Shown piece after piece: positions 36,430-44,935 of a stretch of DNA of 64,000 nucleotides. Under the pieces are notes generated by a model. The model saw only the letters and a program-made list of their open reading frames with translations. It was not told the DNA's origin and did not search any database. The DNA lies in assembly GCA_963746175.1 (NCBI GenBank), contig CAVVAH010000004.1, positions 620,001 to 684,000 of the forward strand. Direction: 5' to 3'. Every line of letters begins with the position of its first letter. Position 1 is the stretch's first letter. The position numbers and the translations under genes were made by a program. Source of the stretch: CAVVAH01 sp963746175 (GTDB taxonomy: Bacteria; Actinomycetota; Actinomycetes; JACCUZ01).

Positions 36430-36473
36430 GTTCGCCTGGTGTTCACCTCGACGCCGGTGCTCGTTCACGCGGC
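36430..36473. promoter_or_regulatory. PHO box between senX3 and phoU
   Basis: Four 11-base units in direct repeat: GTTCGCCTGGT, GTTCACCTCGA, CGCCGGTGCTC and GTTCACGCGGC. Units 1, 2 and 4 start with GTTC-R-C, the PHO-box pattern described in Streptomyces. It lies 67-110 bases before phoU and is well placed to autoregulate both directions. Confidence 0.75.
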
Positions 36474-36539
36474 GCTGGCACGCTGCGCGCGGTTGACTGG
36501 GACCAGTACGCCGACACGACGACGACGAAGGATGACCTG

Positions 36540-37205
36540 ATGCGCGACGCTTACCACGAGGAGCTCGAGGCTCTGAGCGACTCGCTGGTCGAGATGACCC
36601 GACTCGTCGGGTCGGCGATCAACCGGGCGTCCACCGCTCTGCAGGACGCCGACCTGACCCTTGCCGAGAGCGTGATCGCGGCCGACGACGCCGTCGACGC
36701 ACTCCGCGACGAGCTCGACCGGCGGGCCTTCGACCTGCTGGCCCGCCAGCAGCCGGTCGCCACCGACCTGCGCACCATCGTCACCAGCCTGCGGATGAGC
36801 GCAGATCTCGAGCGGATGGGCGACCTCGCTCGGCACGTCGCGCGGATCGCCCGGCGTCGCTTCCCCGACTCCGCCATCCCACCCGAGCTGCGGTCGACCA
36901 TCGTCGAGATGAGCCAGGTCGCCGAGCGGCTGGTCGCCAAGACCGGCAGCGTCATCGCCAAGAAGGACGTCGCCGAGGCGCTCGAGCTGGAGCGCGACGA
37001 CGACGAGATGGACCACCTGCACCGCGAGCTGTTCACCCAGCTGCTCGACAAGGACTCGCCGTACGGCGTCGAGCAGGCCATCGACGTGACGCAGATCGGC
37101 CGCTTCTACGAGCGCTTCGCCGACCACGCCGTGTCTGTGGCGCACCGCGTGGTCTACCTGGTCACCGGCCAGTACCCGGAGCCGGCCGCCACCGAGTCCG
37201 TCTGA
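36540..37205 (+). CDS. phoU: phosphate uptake regulator PhoU
   Basis: 221 residues, all helical. It shows the two PhoU metal-binding helix signatures (ADLERMGDLARHVARIARRR in repeat 1 and IGRFYERFADHAVSVAHRVV in repeat 2), each with E/D-x3-D patterns. It tunes the SenX3/PhoR kinase according to transport through the Pst system. The ATG at 36540 opens directly at RDAYHEELEALSDSLVEMTR. Confidence 0.94.
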   Translation: MRDAYHEELEALSDSLVEMTRLVGSAINRASTALQDADLTLAESVIAADDAVDALRDELDRRAFDLLARQQPVATDLRTIVTSLRMSADLERMGDLARHVARIARRRFPDSAIPPELRSTIVEMSQVAERLVAKTGSVIAKKDVAEALELERDDDEMDHLHRELFTQLLDKDSPYGVEQAIDVTQIGRFYERFADHAVSVAHRVVYLVTGQYPEPAATESV

Positions 37206-37225
37206 CGTTTCCTGCGGGGTGCGCG

Positions 37226-37474
37226 GCTGACCCGCCGTCGTGGGTGACGGTCAGGTCAACAACGGCTGTGGACGGCGGTACAGCCGCTCGCCGTCCGCGA
37301 CGATGCAGTGCAATCCGAGCAGAAGTGGCCCCGCTTGAGTCGTGGATTCCACGACTCCGGCGGGCCACTTCGCTCGTTCCATCAGCCGAGACGGACCGTC
37401 GCGGGCGGCGCGCACCCACGACTGCCTCCGTTCGTCCCAAGCCGCACTGACCCGCACCAGGACGGCGGGAGAGC
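37226..37474. repeat. intergenic inverted-repeat element, copy 1 (MITE-like)
   Basis: A 249-bp element filling the gap between phoU and gpmA. Left end GCTGACCCGCCGTC (37226-37239); right end GACGGCGGGAGAGC (37461-37474), its inverse at 12 of 14 positions. The inverted similarity extends inward to about 29 bp (to GGTCAG/CTGACC). A central hairpin with outer arms GAAGTGGCCC/GGGCCACTTC (37322-37371) encloses a second stem GAGTCGTGG/CCACGACTC. Near the right end, AAGCCGCACTGACCCG (37439-37454) is repeated exactly in copy 2. The remaining bases of the gap hold nothing recognisable. Confidence 0.75.
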
Positions 37475-37514
37475 GGGCGGCGCGTCGTCTCAGGATCCGT
37501 GGTCGTCGGGTGGG

Positions 37515-38267
37515 TCAGCGGCCCTGGTTCTTGACGGCCTCGATGGAGGCGGCCGCGGCGTCGGGGTCGAGGTACTCACCGCCGGGCACGGTGGGCCTCA
37601 GGTCGGCGTCGAGGGCGTAGAGCAGCGGGATGCCGGTGGGGATGTTGAGCCCGGCGATGTCGTCGTCGGAGATGCCGTCGAGGTGCTTCACCAGGGCGCG
37701 CAGCGAGTTGCCGTGCGCGGCCACCAGCACGGTCGAGCGGGCGCGCAGGTCGGGGACGATCGCGTCGTACCAGTAGGGCAGCATCCGGTCGACGACGTCG
37801 GCGAGGCACTCGGTGCGCGGCAGCACCTCGTCGGGGAGGGCGGCGTAGGCCGGGTCGCCCACCTGTGAGTACTCGTCGTCGTCGGCGAGCGGCGGGGGCG
37901 GGGTGTCGTAGGACCGGCGCCAGAGCATGAACTGCTCCTCGCCGAACTCCTCGAGGGTCTGCTTCTTGTCCTTGCCCTGCAGCGCGCCGTAGTGCCGCTC
38001 GTTGAGCCGCCACGACCGGCGCACCGGGAGCCACATCCGGTCGGCCGACTCGAGGGCGATCTGCGCGGTCTGGATAGCGCGCCGCATGACCGAGGTGTGC
38101 ACGACGTCGGGAAGGAGGTCGCGCTCGACCAGCAGCTCGCCGCCGCGACGGGCCTCCTGCTCGCCCTGAGCGGTGAGGCCCACATCCACCCAGCCGGTGA
38201 AGAGGTTCTTCTCGTTCCAGTCGCTCTGACCGTGTCTGAGCAGCACCAGGGTGTACGTCGCACTCAT
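37515..38267 (-). CDS. gpmA: 2,3-bisphosphoglycerate-dependent phosphoglycerate mutase
   Basis: 250 residues. Catalytic phosphohistidine in LLRHGQSDWNEKNLFTGWVD, acid Glu in RRSWRLNERHYGALQGKDK and the second His in VLVAAHGNSLRALVKHL. Central glycolysis and gluconeogenesis. The ATG at 38267 was chosen over an upstream extension because it starts directly at the family N-terminus (SATYTLVLLRHGQ). Confidence 0.95.
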   Translation of the reverse strand: MSATYTLVLLRHGQSDWNEKNLFTGWVDVGLTAQGEQEARRGGELLVERDLLPDVVHTSVMRRAIQTAQIALESADRMWLPVRRSWRLNERHYGALQGKDKKQTLEEFGEEQFMLWRRSYDTPPPPLADDDEYSQVGDPAYAALPDEVLPRTECLADVVDRMLPYWYDAIVPDLRARSTVLVAAHGNSLRALVKHLDGISDDDIAGLNIPTGIPLLYALDADLRPTVPGGEYLDPDAAAASIEAVKNQGR

Positions 38268-38382
38268 GCCGCCGAGCCTGCCAGATATGAGGTCGAGGGT
38301 TGTCGGGGTGTCCACGTACGGTCGTCATGTGCGGTGCTCGGCGACGACGGAGCGAGGAACGAGCGGAGGAGGAGGGGGGCCA

Positions 38383-39693
38383 TTGCGATCGTGGGTCAGG
38401 ACGGCGTTCGGGACGACGGTGTCCGGGCTGCCGACCACGTTCTGGTGGCTCTGGGTCGGGACCCTGGTCAACAGGGCCGGCGCGTTCGTGCTGCCGTTCC
38501 TCGCCTTCTACCTCACCGACGAGCTGGACCTGACACCGTCGTTCGTCGGGCTGGTGCTCGGTGGCTTCGGCCTGGGCAGCGTGGTTGCCAGCCTGGTCGG
38601 TGGCGTCCTGTCGGACCGGCTGGGGCGGCGCCCGGTCCTGCTCGGCAGTCAGCTCAGCACCGCTGCCACCCTCGTCGTCCTCGGTGTCACCACCTCGCAG
38701 GCCGGCGTCGTGCTCCTGGTGGCGCTGCTCGGACTCACCAGCAACACCGCGCGGCCGGCGTTCTCCGCGATGACCACCGACATCGTGGCGCCGGAGGACC
38801 GGGTCCGCGCGTTCTCGCTGAACTACTGGGCGATCAACCTCGGCTTCGCGATCGCCCCTGCGCTCGGCGGACTGCTCGCGAGAGCCGGCTACCTCACGTT
38901 GTTCCTGGCCGACGCCGCGACGACCCTCGTGTTCGCCGTCCTCGTGTTCCTCAAGGTGCCGGAGTCCCGACCGGAGGTCGTCGTCGCCGAGGGCGAGCGG
39001 CCGGGCTCACTCGCCGACGTCTTCAGGGACCGGGTCTTCCTGGTCGTCGTCGGCCTGACGTTCCTGTTCGCGGTGGTGTTCATGCAGCACCTGTCCGCGC
39101 TGCCGGTGCAGATGGGCGACGACGGCCTCAGCGCGTCGCAGTACGGCACGGTGATCGCCCTCAACGGACTGCTCATCGTCTTCGTCACCGTGCCCCTGAC
39201 CCGCTGGCTGCAGGCGTACGACAGCGCCAAGGTGCTGGCAGTGAGCAGCATCTTCGTGGCCCTGGGCTTCGGCGCCACCGCCTGGGCGTCGTCCGTGCCG
39301 GCGTACGCCGCGACGGTGGCGGTCTGGACCGTCGGCGAGGTCATCGGTGCCGCCACCGGACCGACCGTGGTGGCCGGCCTGTCGCCGGCCGCGATGCGCG
39401 GCCGCTACCAAGGCGTGTTCGGCTTCTCGTTCGCGGCCGCCGCGATGGTGGCGCCGCTGCTCGGCGGAGGGGTCTACCAGCACCTGGGCGGCACGGTGCT
39501 CTGGGTCGGGTGCGGCCTCGTCTCGGTGGCGGGCGCCGTCGGGCACCTGGCCGCCGGACCCACCCGGTCCCGCCGGTTCGCCGAGATCGCCGCCGCCGAG
39601 GGTCACCCGCAGCCCGAGGCGACCGACGCGGTCCCGGTGCCCACGCCCGCCGACGAGGCCGAGGCCGAGGAAGCGGTGACCACAACTGCATGA
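38383..39693 (+). CDS. MFS transporter
   Basis: 436 residues from TTG at 38383, which has a strong purine-rich site (GGAGGAGGAGGGGGG) just upstream; GTG codons further 5' give a low-complexity leader and are less likely. Twelve predicted helices, with the MFS loop GGVLSDRLGRRPVLLGSQL between helices 2 and 3. The C-terminal tail is acidic. Its TGA stop lies inside the left arm of the hairpin at 39686. Substrate unknown; it resembles drug efflux members. Confidence 0.82.
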   Translation: MRSWVRTAFGTTVSGLPTTFWWLWVGTLVNRAGAFVLPFLAFYLTDELDLTPSFVGLVLGGFGLGSVVASLVGGVLSDRLGRRPVLLGSQLSTAATLVVLGVTTSQAGVVLLVALLGLTSNTARPAFSAMTTDIVAPEDRVRAFSLNYWAINLGFAIAPALGGLLARAGYLTLFLADAATTLVFAVLVFLKVPESRPEVVVAEGERPGSLADVFRDRVFLVVVGLTFLFAVVFMQHLSALPVQMGDDGLSASQYGTVIALNGLLIVFVTVPLTRWLQAYDSAKVLAVSSIFVALGFGATAWASSVPAYAATVAVWTVGEVIGAATGPTVVAGLSPAAMRGRYQGVFGFSFAAAAMVAPLLGGGVYQHLGGTVLWVGCGLVSVAGAVGHLAAGPTRSRRFAEIAAAEGHPQPEATDAVPVPTPADEAEAEEAVTTTA

Positions 39694-39723
39694 TCACCGC
39701 AGACCTTGGTGGTGATCATGCAG
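39686..39723. terminator. bidirectional hairpin overlapping the MFS stop codon
   Basis: Perfect 13-bp arms CTGCATGATCACC (39686-39698) and GGTGATCATGCAG (39711-39723) with a 12-base loop. The MFS stop TGA (39691-39693) is part of the left arm. Same arm sequence as the hairpin at 34461. Confidence 0.78.
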
Positions 39724-39729
39724 AAGTGG

Positions 39730-40254
39730 TCAGTGTGCGGGTGGGTCGAGCTGCTCGGGGGTGGCGTCGTCGGGGGCCAGGTGCCGGAAGGCCTGGAGGT
39801 TCCAGGTCGGCTCGCCCCGGGAGATCCGCCAGGCCCACTCCTTGCGGATGGACGACGAGAAGCCGAGCTCGAGGATCGTGTTGAACGACGAGTCGGACGC
39901 CTCGAGCACGGCGCCCAGCAGCCGGTCGACCTCGTCCGCCGTGACGGCGTGCAGCGGCAGCCGACCGGTGAGGTAGACGTCGCCGAGGTGGTCGACGGCG
40001 AAGGCTACGGCGTACAGCCGGGCGTTGCGCTCGAGCAGCCAGCGGTAGACGGCCTCGGGATTCTCGTCGGGGTGCCGCGCGACGAACGCGTTGACCGACA
40101 AGGAGTGCGCGCCGACGACGAGGCTCACCGTGGTCTTGAGCTTCTTCTCGCCCGGCAGCTGCACGACGAGCGTGCCCGCGGTCGGCTCCTCGTGCTCGAG
40201 GTCGGCGACCGCGCCGCGCAGGACCTCGGCGGCGGCCTCCTGCTCCGGCGTCAC
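39730..40254 (-). CDS. YbjN-domain protein
   Basis: 174 residues. It matches the actinobacterial YbjN/tetratricopeptide-chaperone-like family: GTLVVQLPGEKKLKTTVSLV, NAFVARHPDENPEAVYRWLL and YAVAFAVDHLGDVYLTGRLP. The gene commonly lies directly beside mshA in this phylum, as here. Function unproven; type III secretion chaperone-like fold. Confidence 0.85.
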   Translation of the reverse strand: MTPEQEAAAEVLRGAVADLEHEEPTAGTLVVQLPGEKKLKTTVSLVVGAHSLSVNAFVARHPDENPEAVYRWLLERNARLYAVAFAVDHLGDVYLTGRLPLHAVTADEVDRLLGAVLEASDSSFNTILELGFSSSIRKEWAWRISRGEPTWNLQAFRHLAPDDATPEQLDPPAH

Positions 40255-40267
40255 TGGCCGACCGGTA

Positions 40268-41569
40268 TCAGCGGCCGACCGCGAGCGCGGGCCGGGCCTC
40301 GTGCTCGAGCAGCGCCTGCGAGTAGACGTCGAGCATCCCGACCGCGGTGCTCGCCCAGCCGAACCGGCCGGCGTGCAGCAGGGCGCCGCGGGACAGCCGC
40401 TCGCGCCGGTCGGGGTCGCGGGCCAGGTCCCCGAGCACGTCGGCGTACTGCCGGGGGTCGTGACCGTCGATCAGGACGCCGGACACGCCGTCGGCGACTG
40501 CCGTGCACAGACCGCCGACGGCGGCCGCGACGACCGGCGTGCCGCAGGCCTGCGACTCCACCGCCACCAGCCCGAACGACTCGCTGTACGACGGGACGAC
40601 GGTCAGGTCGGCGGCGCGGTACCAGTCGGGGAGCTCCTCCTGCGGGACAGGCGGCACGAACCGCACGCAGTCGAGCAGCCCGAGCTCGGCCGCCAGCCGC
40701 TGCAGCGACTCGGGCCTGGCAAGTCCGCTGCCCGACGGCCCGCCGACGACGGCGACGACGAGCCGCTCCCGCAGGACCGGGTCGTGCTCGACCATGCGGG
40801 CCGCGGCGCGGAGCAGCACGTCGGGCGCCTTGAGCGGCTGGATCCGGCCGACGAAGAGCAGGACGAACGCGTCGTCCGGCAGGTCGAGCTCCTTGCGGGC
40901 GACGCCTCGCGGCCCCGGGGAGAAGAGGTCGAGGTCGACGCCGGGCGGCACGACGGCCACCTGCTCGGGGTACGCGTCGTAGAGCTCGACGAGCTGACGC
41001 GCCTCGTCCTCGGTGTTCGCGACCAGGCGGTCGGCCGCCGCGACGACCTGCGCCTCCCCGATCGCCCGCGCGGCCGGCTCGGGTGCGTCGTCGTCGGCCA
41101 GCGTGAGGTTCTTGACCTTGGCCATGGTGTGCATGGAGTGCACGAGCGGGACGTCCCACCGCTCGGCGGCCAGCCAGGCGACCTGGCCGGACAGCCAGTA
41201 GTGGGAGTGCACCAGGTCGTACCAGCCGGGCGGGCGGGACGCCTCGATGCGCATCAGCCCCGAGGTGAAGGCGCACAGCTGGGCCGGCAGGTCCTCCTTG
41301 GCCAGGCCTTCGAACGGGCCCGCGGTGACGTGGCGTACGTCGACACCGGGCTCGAGCTCGACGACCGGCGGGAGGTCGGAGCTGGTGGCCCGGGTGATGA
41401 GGTCGACCTCGACGCCGAGGGCGGCCAGCCGGCGGGACAGCTCGACGACGTAGACGTTCATGCCGCCGGCGTCACCGGTGCCGGGCTGGTCCAGCGGCGA
41501 CGTGTGCACGGTCACCATGGCCACCCGTCGGGGGACACGGCCCCGCACCGGCATCCTCGCCATGCTCAC
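40268..41569 (-). CDS. mshA: D-inositol-3-phosphate glycosyltransferase (mycothiol synthesis)
   Basis: 433 residues. First step of mycothiol synthesis: transfer of GlcNAc to inositol-3-phosphate. The N-terminus HTSPLDQPGTGDAGGMNVYV, the substrate segment LVHSMHTMAKVKN and the GT4 nucleotide site PSYSESFGLVAVESQACGTP are diagnostic. The GTG at 41569 is favoured because GGAGGT lies 6 bases upstream; ATG at 41563 is the alternative. Shows that the organism makes mycothiol. Confidence 0.93.
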   Translation of the reverse strand: MSMARMPVRGRVPRRVAMVTVHTSPLDQPGTGDAGGMNVYVVELSRRLAALGVEVDLITRATSSDLPPVVELEPGVDVRHVTAGPFEGLAKEDLPAQLCAFTSGLMRIEASRPPGWYDLVHSHYWLSGQVAWLAAERWDVPLVHSMHTMAKVKNLTLADDDAPEPAARAIGEAQVVAAADRLVANTEDEARQLVELYDAYPEQVAVVPPGVDLDLFSPGPRGVARKELDLPDDAFVLLFVGRIQPLKAPDVLLRAAARMVEHDPVLRERLVVAVVGGPSGSGLARPESLQRLAAELGLLDCVRFVPPVPQEELPDWYRAADLTVVPSYSESFGLVAVESQACGTPVVAAAVGGLCTAVADGVSGVLIDGHDPRQYADVLGDLARDPDRRERLSRGALLHAGRFGWASTAVGMLDVYSQALLEHEARPALAVGR

Positions 41570-41725
41570 GCTGCGACCTCCGCGCTCGCCTCCCGGGCAC
41601 ACACCCGCTTCCAACCAGGTGACAACCCCGGCGCATCCTCCCCGATTCCCCGTCCGCCCAACCCGGCGGCTCACCCGGCGGACGGCGCGTGCGTGAGCGT
41701 GGCCGCCGTGGGTCAGGATGACCGC

Positions 41726-42475
41726 ATGAGCAAGCCGACAGCGGTCGTGACCGGGGCGAGCAGCGGGATCGGGGCCGCCACCGCCCGTCGCCTCGTGCAG
41801 GAGGGGTACGACGTGGTGGCCGGGGCCCGGCGCGCCGACCGGCTCGCGGCGCTGCACGACGAGCTGGGCGACGCCCTGCGGCCGCTGCCGCTCGACGTCA
41901 CGTCGGCGGCATCCGTCGCCGCGTTCGCCGGCGAGATCCCCGAGGCCACCGTGCTGGTCAACAACGCCGGCGGTGCGCTCGGCATGGACCCGGTCGCCGA
42001 CGCGTCGCCGGAGGACTGGCGTGCGATGTTCGAGGTCAACGTGGTGGGCGTGCTGCGGGTGACGCAGGCGCTGCTGCCGGTGCTCGTGGCGAGCGGACGT
42101 GGCCACGTCGTCGTCATGGGGTCGACTGCTGGTCGGATCGTCTACGAGGGCGGCGGCGGCTACACCGCGGCCAAGCACGGCGCGGCCGCGCTGGCCGAGA
42201 CGCTGCGCCTGGAGCTCAACGGGCAGCCGGTCCGGGTCACCGAGATCGCCCCCGGCATGGTGCGCACCGACGAGTTCGCCGTGAACCGGTTCCGCGGCGA
42301 CGCGGACCGGGCGGCCAAGGTCTACGCCGGAGTCGACGAGCCCCTCACGGCCGACGACATCGCCGACTGCGTGGCGTGGTGCGTGACCCGGCCGCCGCAC
42401 GTGGACATCGACCTGCTGGTGGTCAAGCCGCTCGCCCAGGCCGCCCAGCACAAGGTCCACCGGGTCGACCCCTGA
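41726..42475 (+). CDS. short-chain dehydrogenase/reductase
   Basis: 249 residues, classical SDR. Cofactor motif VTGASSGIGAATARRL, NNAGGALG, catalytic Ser in VVMGSTAGRI and YxxxK in YTAAKHG. The acidic/basic residue after strand 2 (AGARRADRL) suggests NADP(H). Resembles YdfG/serine-3-dehydrogenase-like members. Divergent from mshA. Confidence 0.9.
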   Translation: MSKPTAVVTGASSGIGAATARRLVQEGYDVVAGARRADRLAALHDELGDALRPLPLDVTSAASVAAFAGEIPEATVLVNNAGGALGMDPVADASPEDWRAMFEVNVVGVLRVTQALLPVLVASGRGHVVVMGSTAGRIVYEGGGGYTAAKHGAAALAETLRLELNGQPVRVTEIAPGMVRTDEFAVNRFRGDADRAAKVYAGVDEPLTADDIADCVAWCVTRPPHVDIDLLVVKPLAQAAQHKVHRVDP

Positions 42476-42496
42476 CTTGTGGCGGGTCCTGGCACG

Positions 42497-43045
42497 ATGG
42501 CGGACGTGACGGCGGTGTTCGAGACGGAGCGGCTGGTCGTGCGGGACTGGGCGGACGCCGACGCCGCACGGATGCACGACATGTACTCCCGGCCCGACGT
42601 GGTGCGGTTCCTCGGCTCGGTACCGACGCCGATGCCGTCGCTGGACGCGGCGCACGCCCGGATCGAGCGCGGCCGGGTGCGCAACGAGGAGGAGCGTGCG
42701 GCCGGAACGCCGTACGGCTACTGGGCGGTCGAGGTCCGCGACAGCGGAGTGGTGGCCGGCACGGTCGCGCTGGTGACGGTCGACGGGTCGACCGAGCCGG
42801 ACGCACCGGTCGAGGTCGCCTGGCACCTGCACCCGGACGCGCAGGGTCACGGCTACGCGACCGAGGCGGCCGGCGGGGCGCTCGAGCGGGGGCACGCCGC
42901 CGGCCTCGACGAGGTGCTGGCTCTGACCGACCAGTCGAACGTCGCGTCGCAGGCCGTCTGCCGGCGGCTCGGCCTCGACCTGCGCGGCGTGTCCGACGAG
43001 TTCTACGGCAAGCCGCTGATGGTCTGGGTGCATCGCCGCACCTGA
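42497..43045 (+). CDS. GNAT-family acetyltransferase (RimJ/RimL-like)
   Basis: 182 residues. Starts FETERLVVRDWADADAARM; the acetyl-CoA loop is HPDAQGHGYATEAAGGALER and the terminal motif is NVASQAVCRRLGLDLRGVS. RimJ/RimL-type N-acetyltransferase; acceptor unknown. ATG at 42497; GTG at 42506 also possible. Confidence 0.85.
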   Translation: MADVTAVFETERLVVRDWADADAARMHDMYSRPDVVRFLGSVPTPMPSLDAAHARIERGRVRNEEERAAGTPYGYWAVEVRDSGVVAGTVALVTVDGSTEPDAPVEVAWHLHPDAQGHGYATEAAGGALERGHAAGLDEVLALTDQSNVASQAVCRRLGLDLRGVSDEFYGKPLMVWVHRRT

Positions 43046-43063
43046 CGCTCACCTCCCTGGCGA

Positions 43064-43140
43064 TTGACCACGTATACGTGGTCAACACATGCTTGGCGCG
43101 GCGTGCATGCCACGCCAAGCGCACGCTCGCCACGCCAAGC
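43064..43140. terminator. 22-bp palindrome followed by a second inverted/direct repeat
   Basis: A perfect palindrome with arms TTGACCACGTA/TACGTGGTCAA (43064-43085) lies between convergent genes. Directly after it GCTTGGCG (43091-43098) can pair with either of two copies of CACGCCAAGC (43111-43120 and 43131-43140). As at 32347, one left arm faces two right arms. Confidence 0.6.
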
Positions 43141-43150
43141 GAGCAACGGG

Positions 43151-43888
43151 TCAGTCGGCGAGGCGGACCCGGAGGCGGCGGAAGCCCTTGCCCTTGCTCT
43201 CGACCTTGACGACCTCGAGCCGGCCGATCTGCGCCGTGGACGTGACGTGCGTGCCGCCGTCGGCCTGGGTGTCGAGCCCGACGATGTCGACGATCCGCAC
43301 CACCTCGAGGTCGGGCGGCAGCAGGTTGGTCGCGGTGCGGATCAGGTCGGGGTGGGTGGCGAACGCCTCGTCGCGCGGCAGGTTGCTGACCTCGATCGCG
43401 CGGTCGGCCAGCACCTCGGCGTTGCACGCCTCGGCCACCCGGTCCTTGAAGCCTTCCGGCACGTCCGGGAGGTTGAAGTCCATCCGGGCCTCGAGCGGCT
43501 CCATGTTGCCGCCGGTCACCAGCGCCCCGAAGTCGCGCAGCACCACGCCCGACAGCAGGTGCAGGCCGGAGTGCGTGCGCATCAGGGCGGTGCGGCGCGC
43601 GTCCTCGACGGCGCCGCGCACCGACGTACCGACCGGCGGGACCGGGTCGCCCTCGGCGGGCACCAGCTCCAGGTCGTCACCCTTGCGCACGCCCTCGATG
43701 CGGGTCTGGACGCCTCCCCACAGCAGCACGCCGTGGTCCGGCGGCTGCCCACCGCCGCCGGGGTAGAACGCGGACCGGTCGAGCACCACGCGGTCGGGCG
43801 ACGAGTCGAGGACTGTGGCGTCCCACTCGCGCAGGGTCTGGTCGGCGAGCTCGAGCCGGGACGTGCGGCCGTGGGTCTCCTCGGACAT
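43151..43888 (-). CDS. alanyl-tRNA editing protein (AlaX-like)
   Basis: 245 residues, homologous to the editing and C-terminal-ribbon parts of alanyl-tRNA synthetase. It opens with YPGGGGQPPDHG; the metal site has THSGLHLLSG (H-x3-H) and TQADGGTHV, where the usual Cys of CGGTH is Asp while the His remains. It would hydrolyse Ser- or Gly-tRNA-Ala. The ATG at 43888 overlaps the stop of the DUF2516 gene. Confidence 0.87.
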   Translation of the reverse strand: MSEETHGRTSRLELADQTLREWDATVLDSSPDRVVLDRSAFYPGGGGQPPDHGVLLWGGVQTRIEGVRKGDDLELVPAEGDPVPPVGTSVRGAVEDARRTALMRTHSGLHLLSGVVLRDFGALVTGGNMEPLEARMDFNLPDVPEGFKDRVAEACNAEVLADRAIEVSNLPRDEAFATHPDLIRTATNLLPPDLEVVRIVDIVGLDTQADGGTHVTSTAQIGRLEVVKVESKGKGFRRLRVRLAD

Positions 43889-44205
43889 CAGTACGGGCCG
43901 TACGACGAGCCGCCGCGGCCACCACCGAGCTGCTTGAGCTTGGGCCGCATGTCCGCGAGGTAGACGCCCGCGCCGATCACGCCGGCGATGTTGAGGATGC
44001 CCAGCGGGGCGAACAGCGACACGATAGCGATGAGGAACGCCGCAGCGAGGATCCCGAGCCAGACACCTTTGCTCAGCTTCCCCGCGTGCGGGAAGAGGCC
44101 GGCCGGCCGGCGCACGACGTCGACGAGCGCGAACCCGGTGAGGACGAGCGCGCCGATCCCGAGCAGGAGGTAGACGAACGACTGGACGCTGCCGACGATG
44201 CCCAC
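43888..44205 (-). CDS. DUF2516 membrane protein
   Basis: 105 residues from GTG. Three hydrophobic helices (VYLLLGIGALVLTGFALVDV, GVWLGILAAAFLIAIVSLF, LGILNIAGVIGAGVYLAD) and the conserved RRPAGLFPHAGKLSKG loop identify DUF2516, the family of Rv0476, which lies beside hbhA in mycobacteria. Function unknown. Confidence 0.82.
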   Translation of the reverse strand: MGIVGSVQSFVYLLLGIGALVLTGFALVDVVRRPAGLFPHAGKLSKGVWLGILAAAFLIAIVSLFAPLGILNIAGVIGAGVYLADMRPKLKQLGGGRGGSSYGPY

Positions 44206-44281
44206 CCGCCACAGACTAAGGGACGAGCGCCGCGTCCGATCCCCGCCAGCACGGCCACGCGGTCGCTGCGACCGTGGAGAC

Positions 44282-44785
44282 ATGACGATGCCGATGACGA
44301 CGACGCCACCGACGACCCCGACGTACCGGCTGCTGCCGTTGCCCGGCGAGGTGCTGGAGGGCGCCCGCGACGGCCAGCCGGACGCCGGGGGCAGGGCCCC
44401 GGTGCCGGTGACGGCGGGCGGCGGCGAGCCGGCGCGCTGCTGCCGCACCGACGCGGTCACCGGCGAGGCACTGCTGCTCCTCGCGTTCCGGCCGTCGCTG
44501 CCGCGTGACGACAGCCCGTACCAGGAGGTGGGCGCGGTCTACGTGCACGCCGAGTCGTGTGCCGGCGCTGGTCCCTCGGACGCTTACCCGGTGGACTGGC
44601 TGCGCCGGCCGCAGGTGCTGCGCGCGTACGACGAGCGCGGCTGGATCCACCCCGCGACCCGGGTCCACGACGGCACCGACTCCGAGCGGGAGCTGGCCGA
44701 GGTGCTGGCTACGCCGGGTGTGGTCGAGGTGCACAGCCGCAACGTGGCCTACGGCTGCTGGATGTTCGCCGCGGTCCGTACGTAA
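44282..44785 (+). CDS. DUF1203 protein
   Basis: 167 residues. CCRTDAVTGEALLLLAFRP, SPYQEVGAVYVHAESC and PVDWLRRPQVLRAYDERGW are characteristic of the DUF1203 family. No signal peptide; a variable Thr/Pro-rich N-terminus. No function known. A strong hairpin lies about 70 bases downstream. Confidence 0.8.
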   Translation: MTMPMTTTPPTTPTYRLLPLPGEVLEGARDGQPDAGGRAPVPVTAGGGEPARCCRTDAVTGEALLLLAFRPSLPRDDSPYQEVGAVYVHAESCAGAGPSDAYPVDWLRRPQVLRAYDERGWIHPATRVHDGTDSERELAEVLATPGVVEVHSRNVAYGCWMFAAVRT

Positions 44786-44852
44786 CGGAAGCGGTTCCGG
44801 CTGTCAGAGCGGCCGAGGACAGGAGCGGGCGCACCCGCCGTGTGGTGGGAAA

Positions 44853-44907
44853 CCGAAGTGGACCGGTTCACCGGCGCAACACGCCGCCAGGAACCGGTCC
44901 ACTTCGG
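44853..44907. terminator. 17-bp hairpin between DUF1203 gene and hbhA-like gene
   Basis: Perfect arms CCGAAGTGGACCGGTTC (44853-44869) and GAACCGGTCCACTTCGG (44891-44907). The loop can form an inner CGGCG/CGCCG stem. No U tract. Lies between convergent genes. Confidence 0.75.
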
Positions 44908-44935
44908 GAGAACACGCCAGGTCGCCGTCAGCCGG

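Noticed and set aside
37251..37457. 68-codon leftward frame inside repeat copy 1
   Set aside because: It runs through the hairpin palindrome and is not matched by equivalent frames in the other copies.
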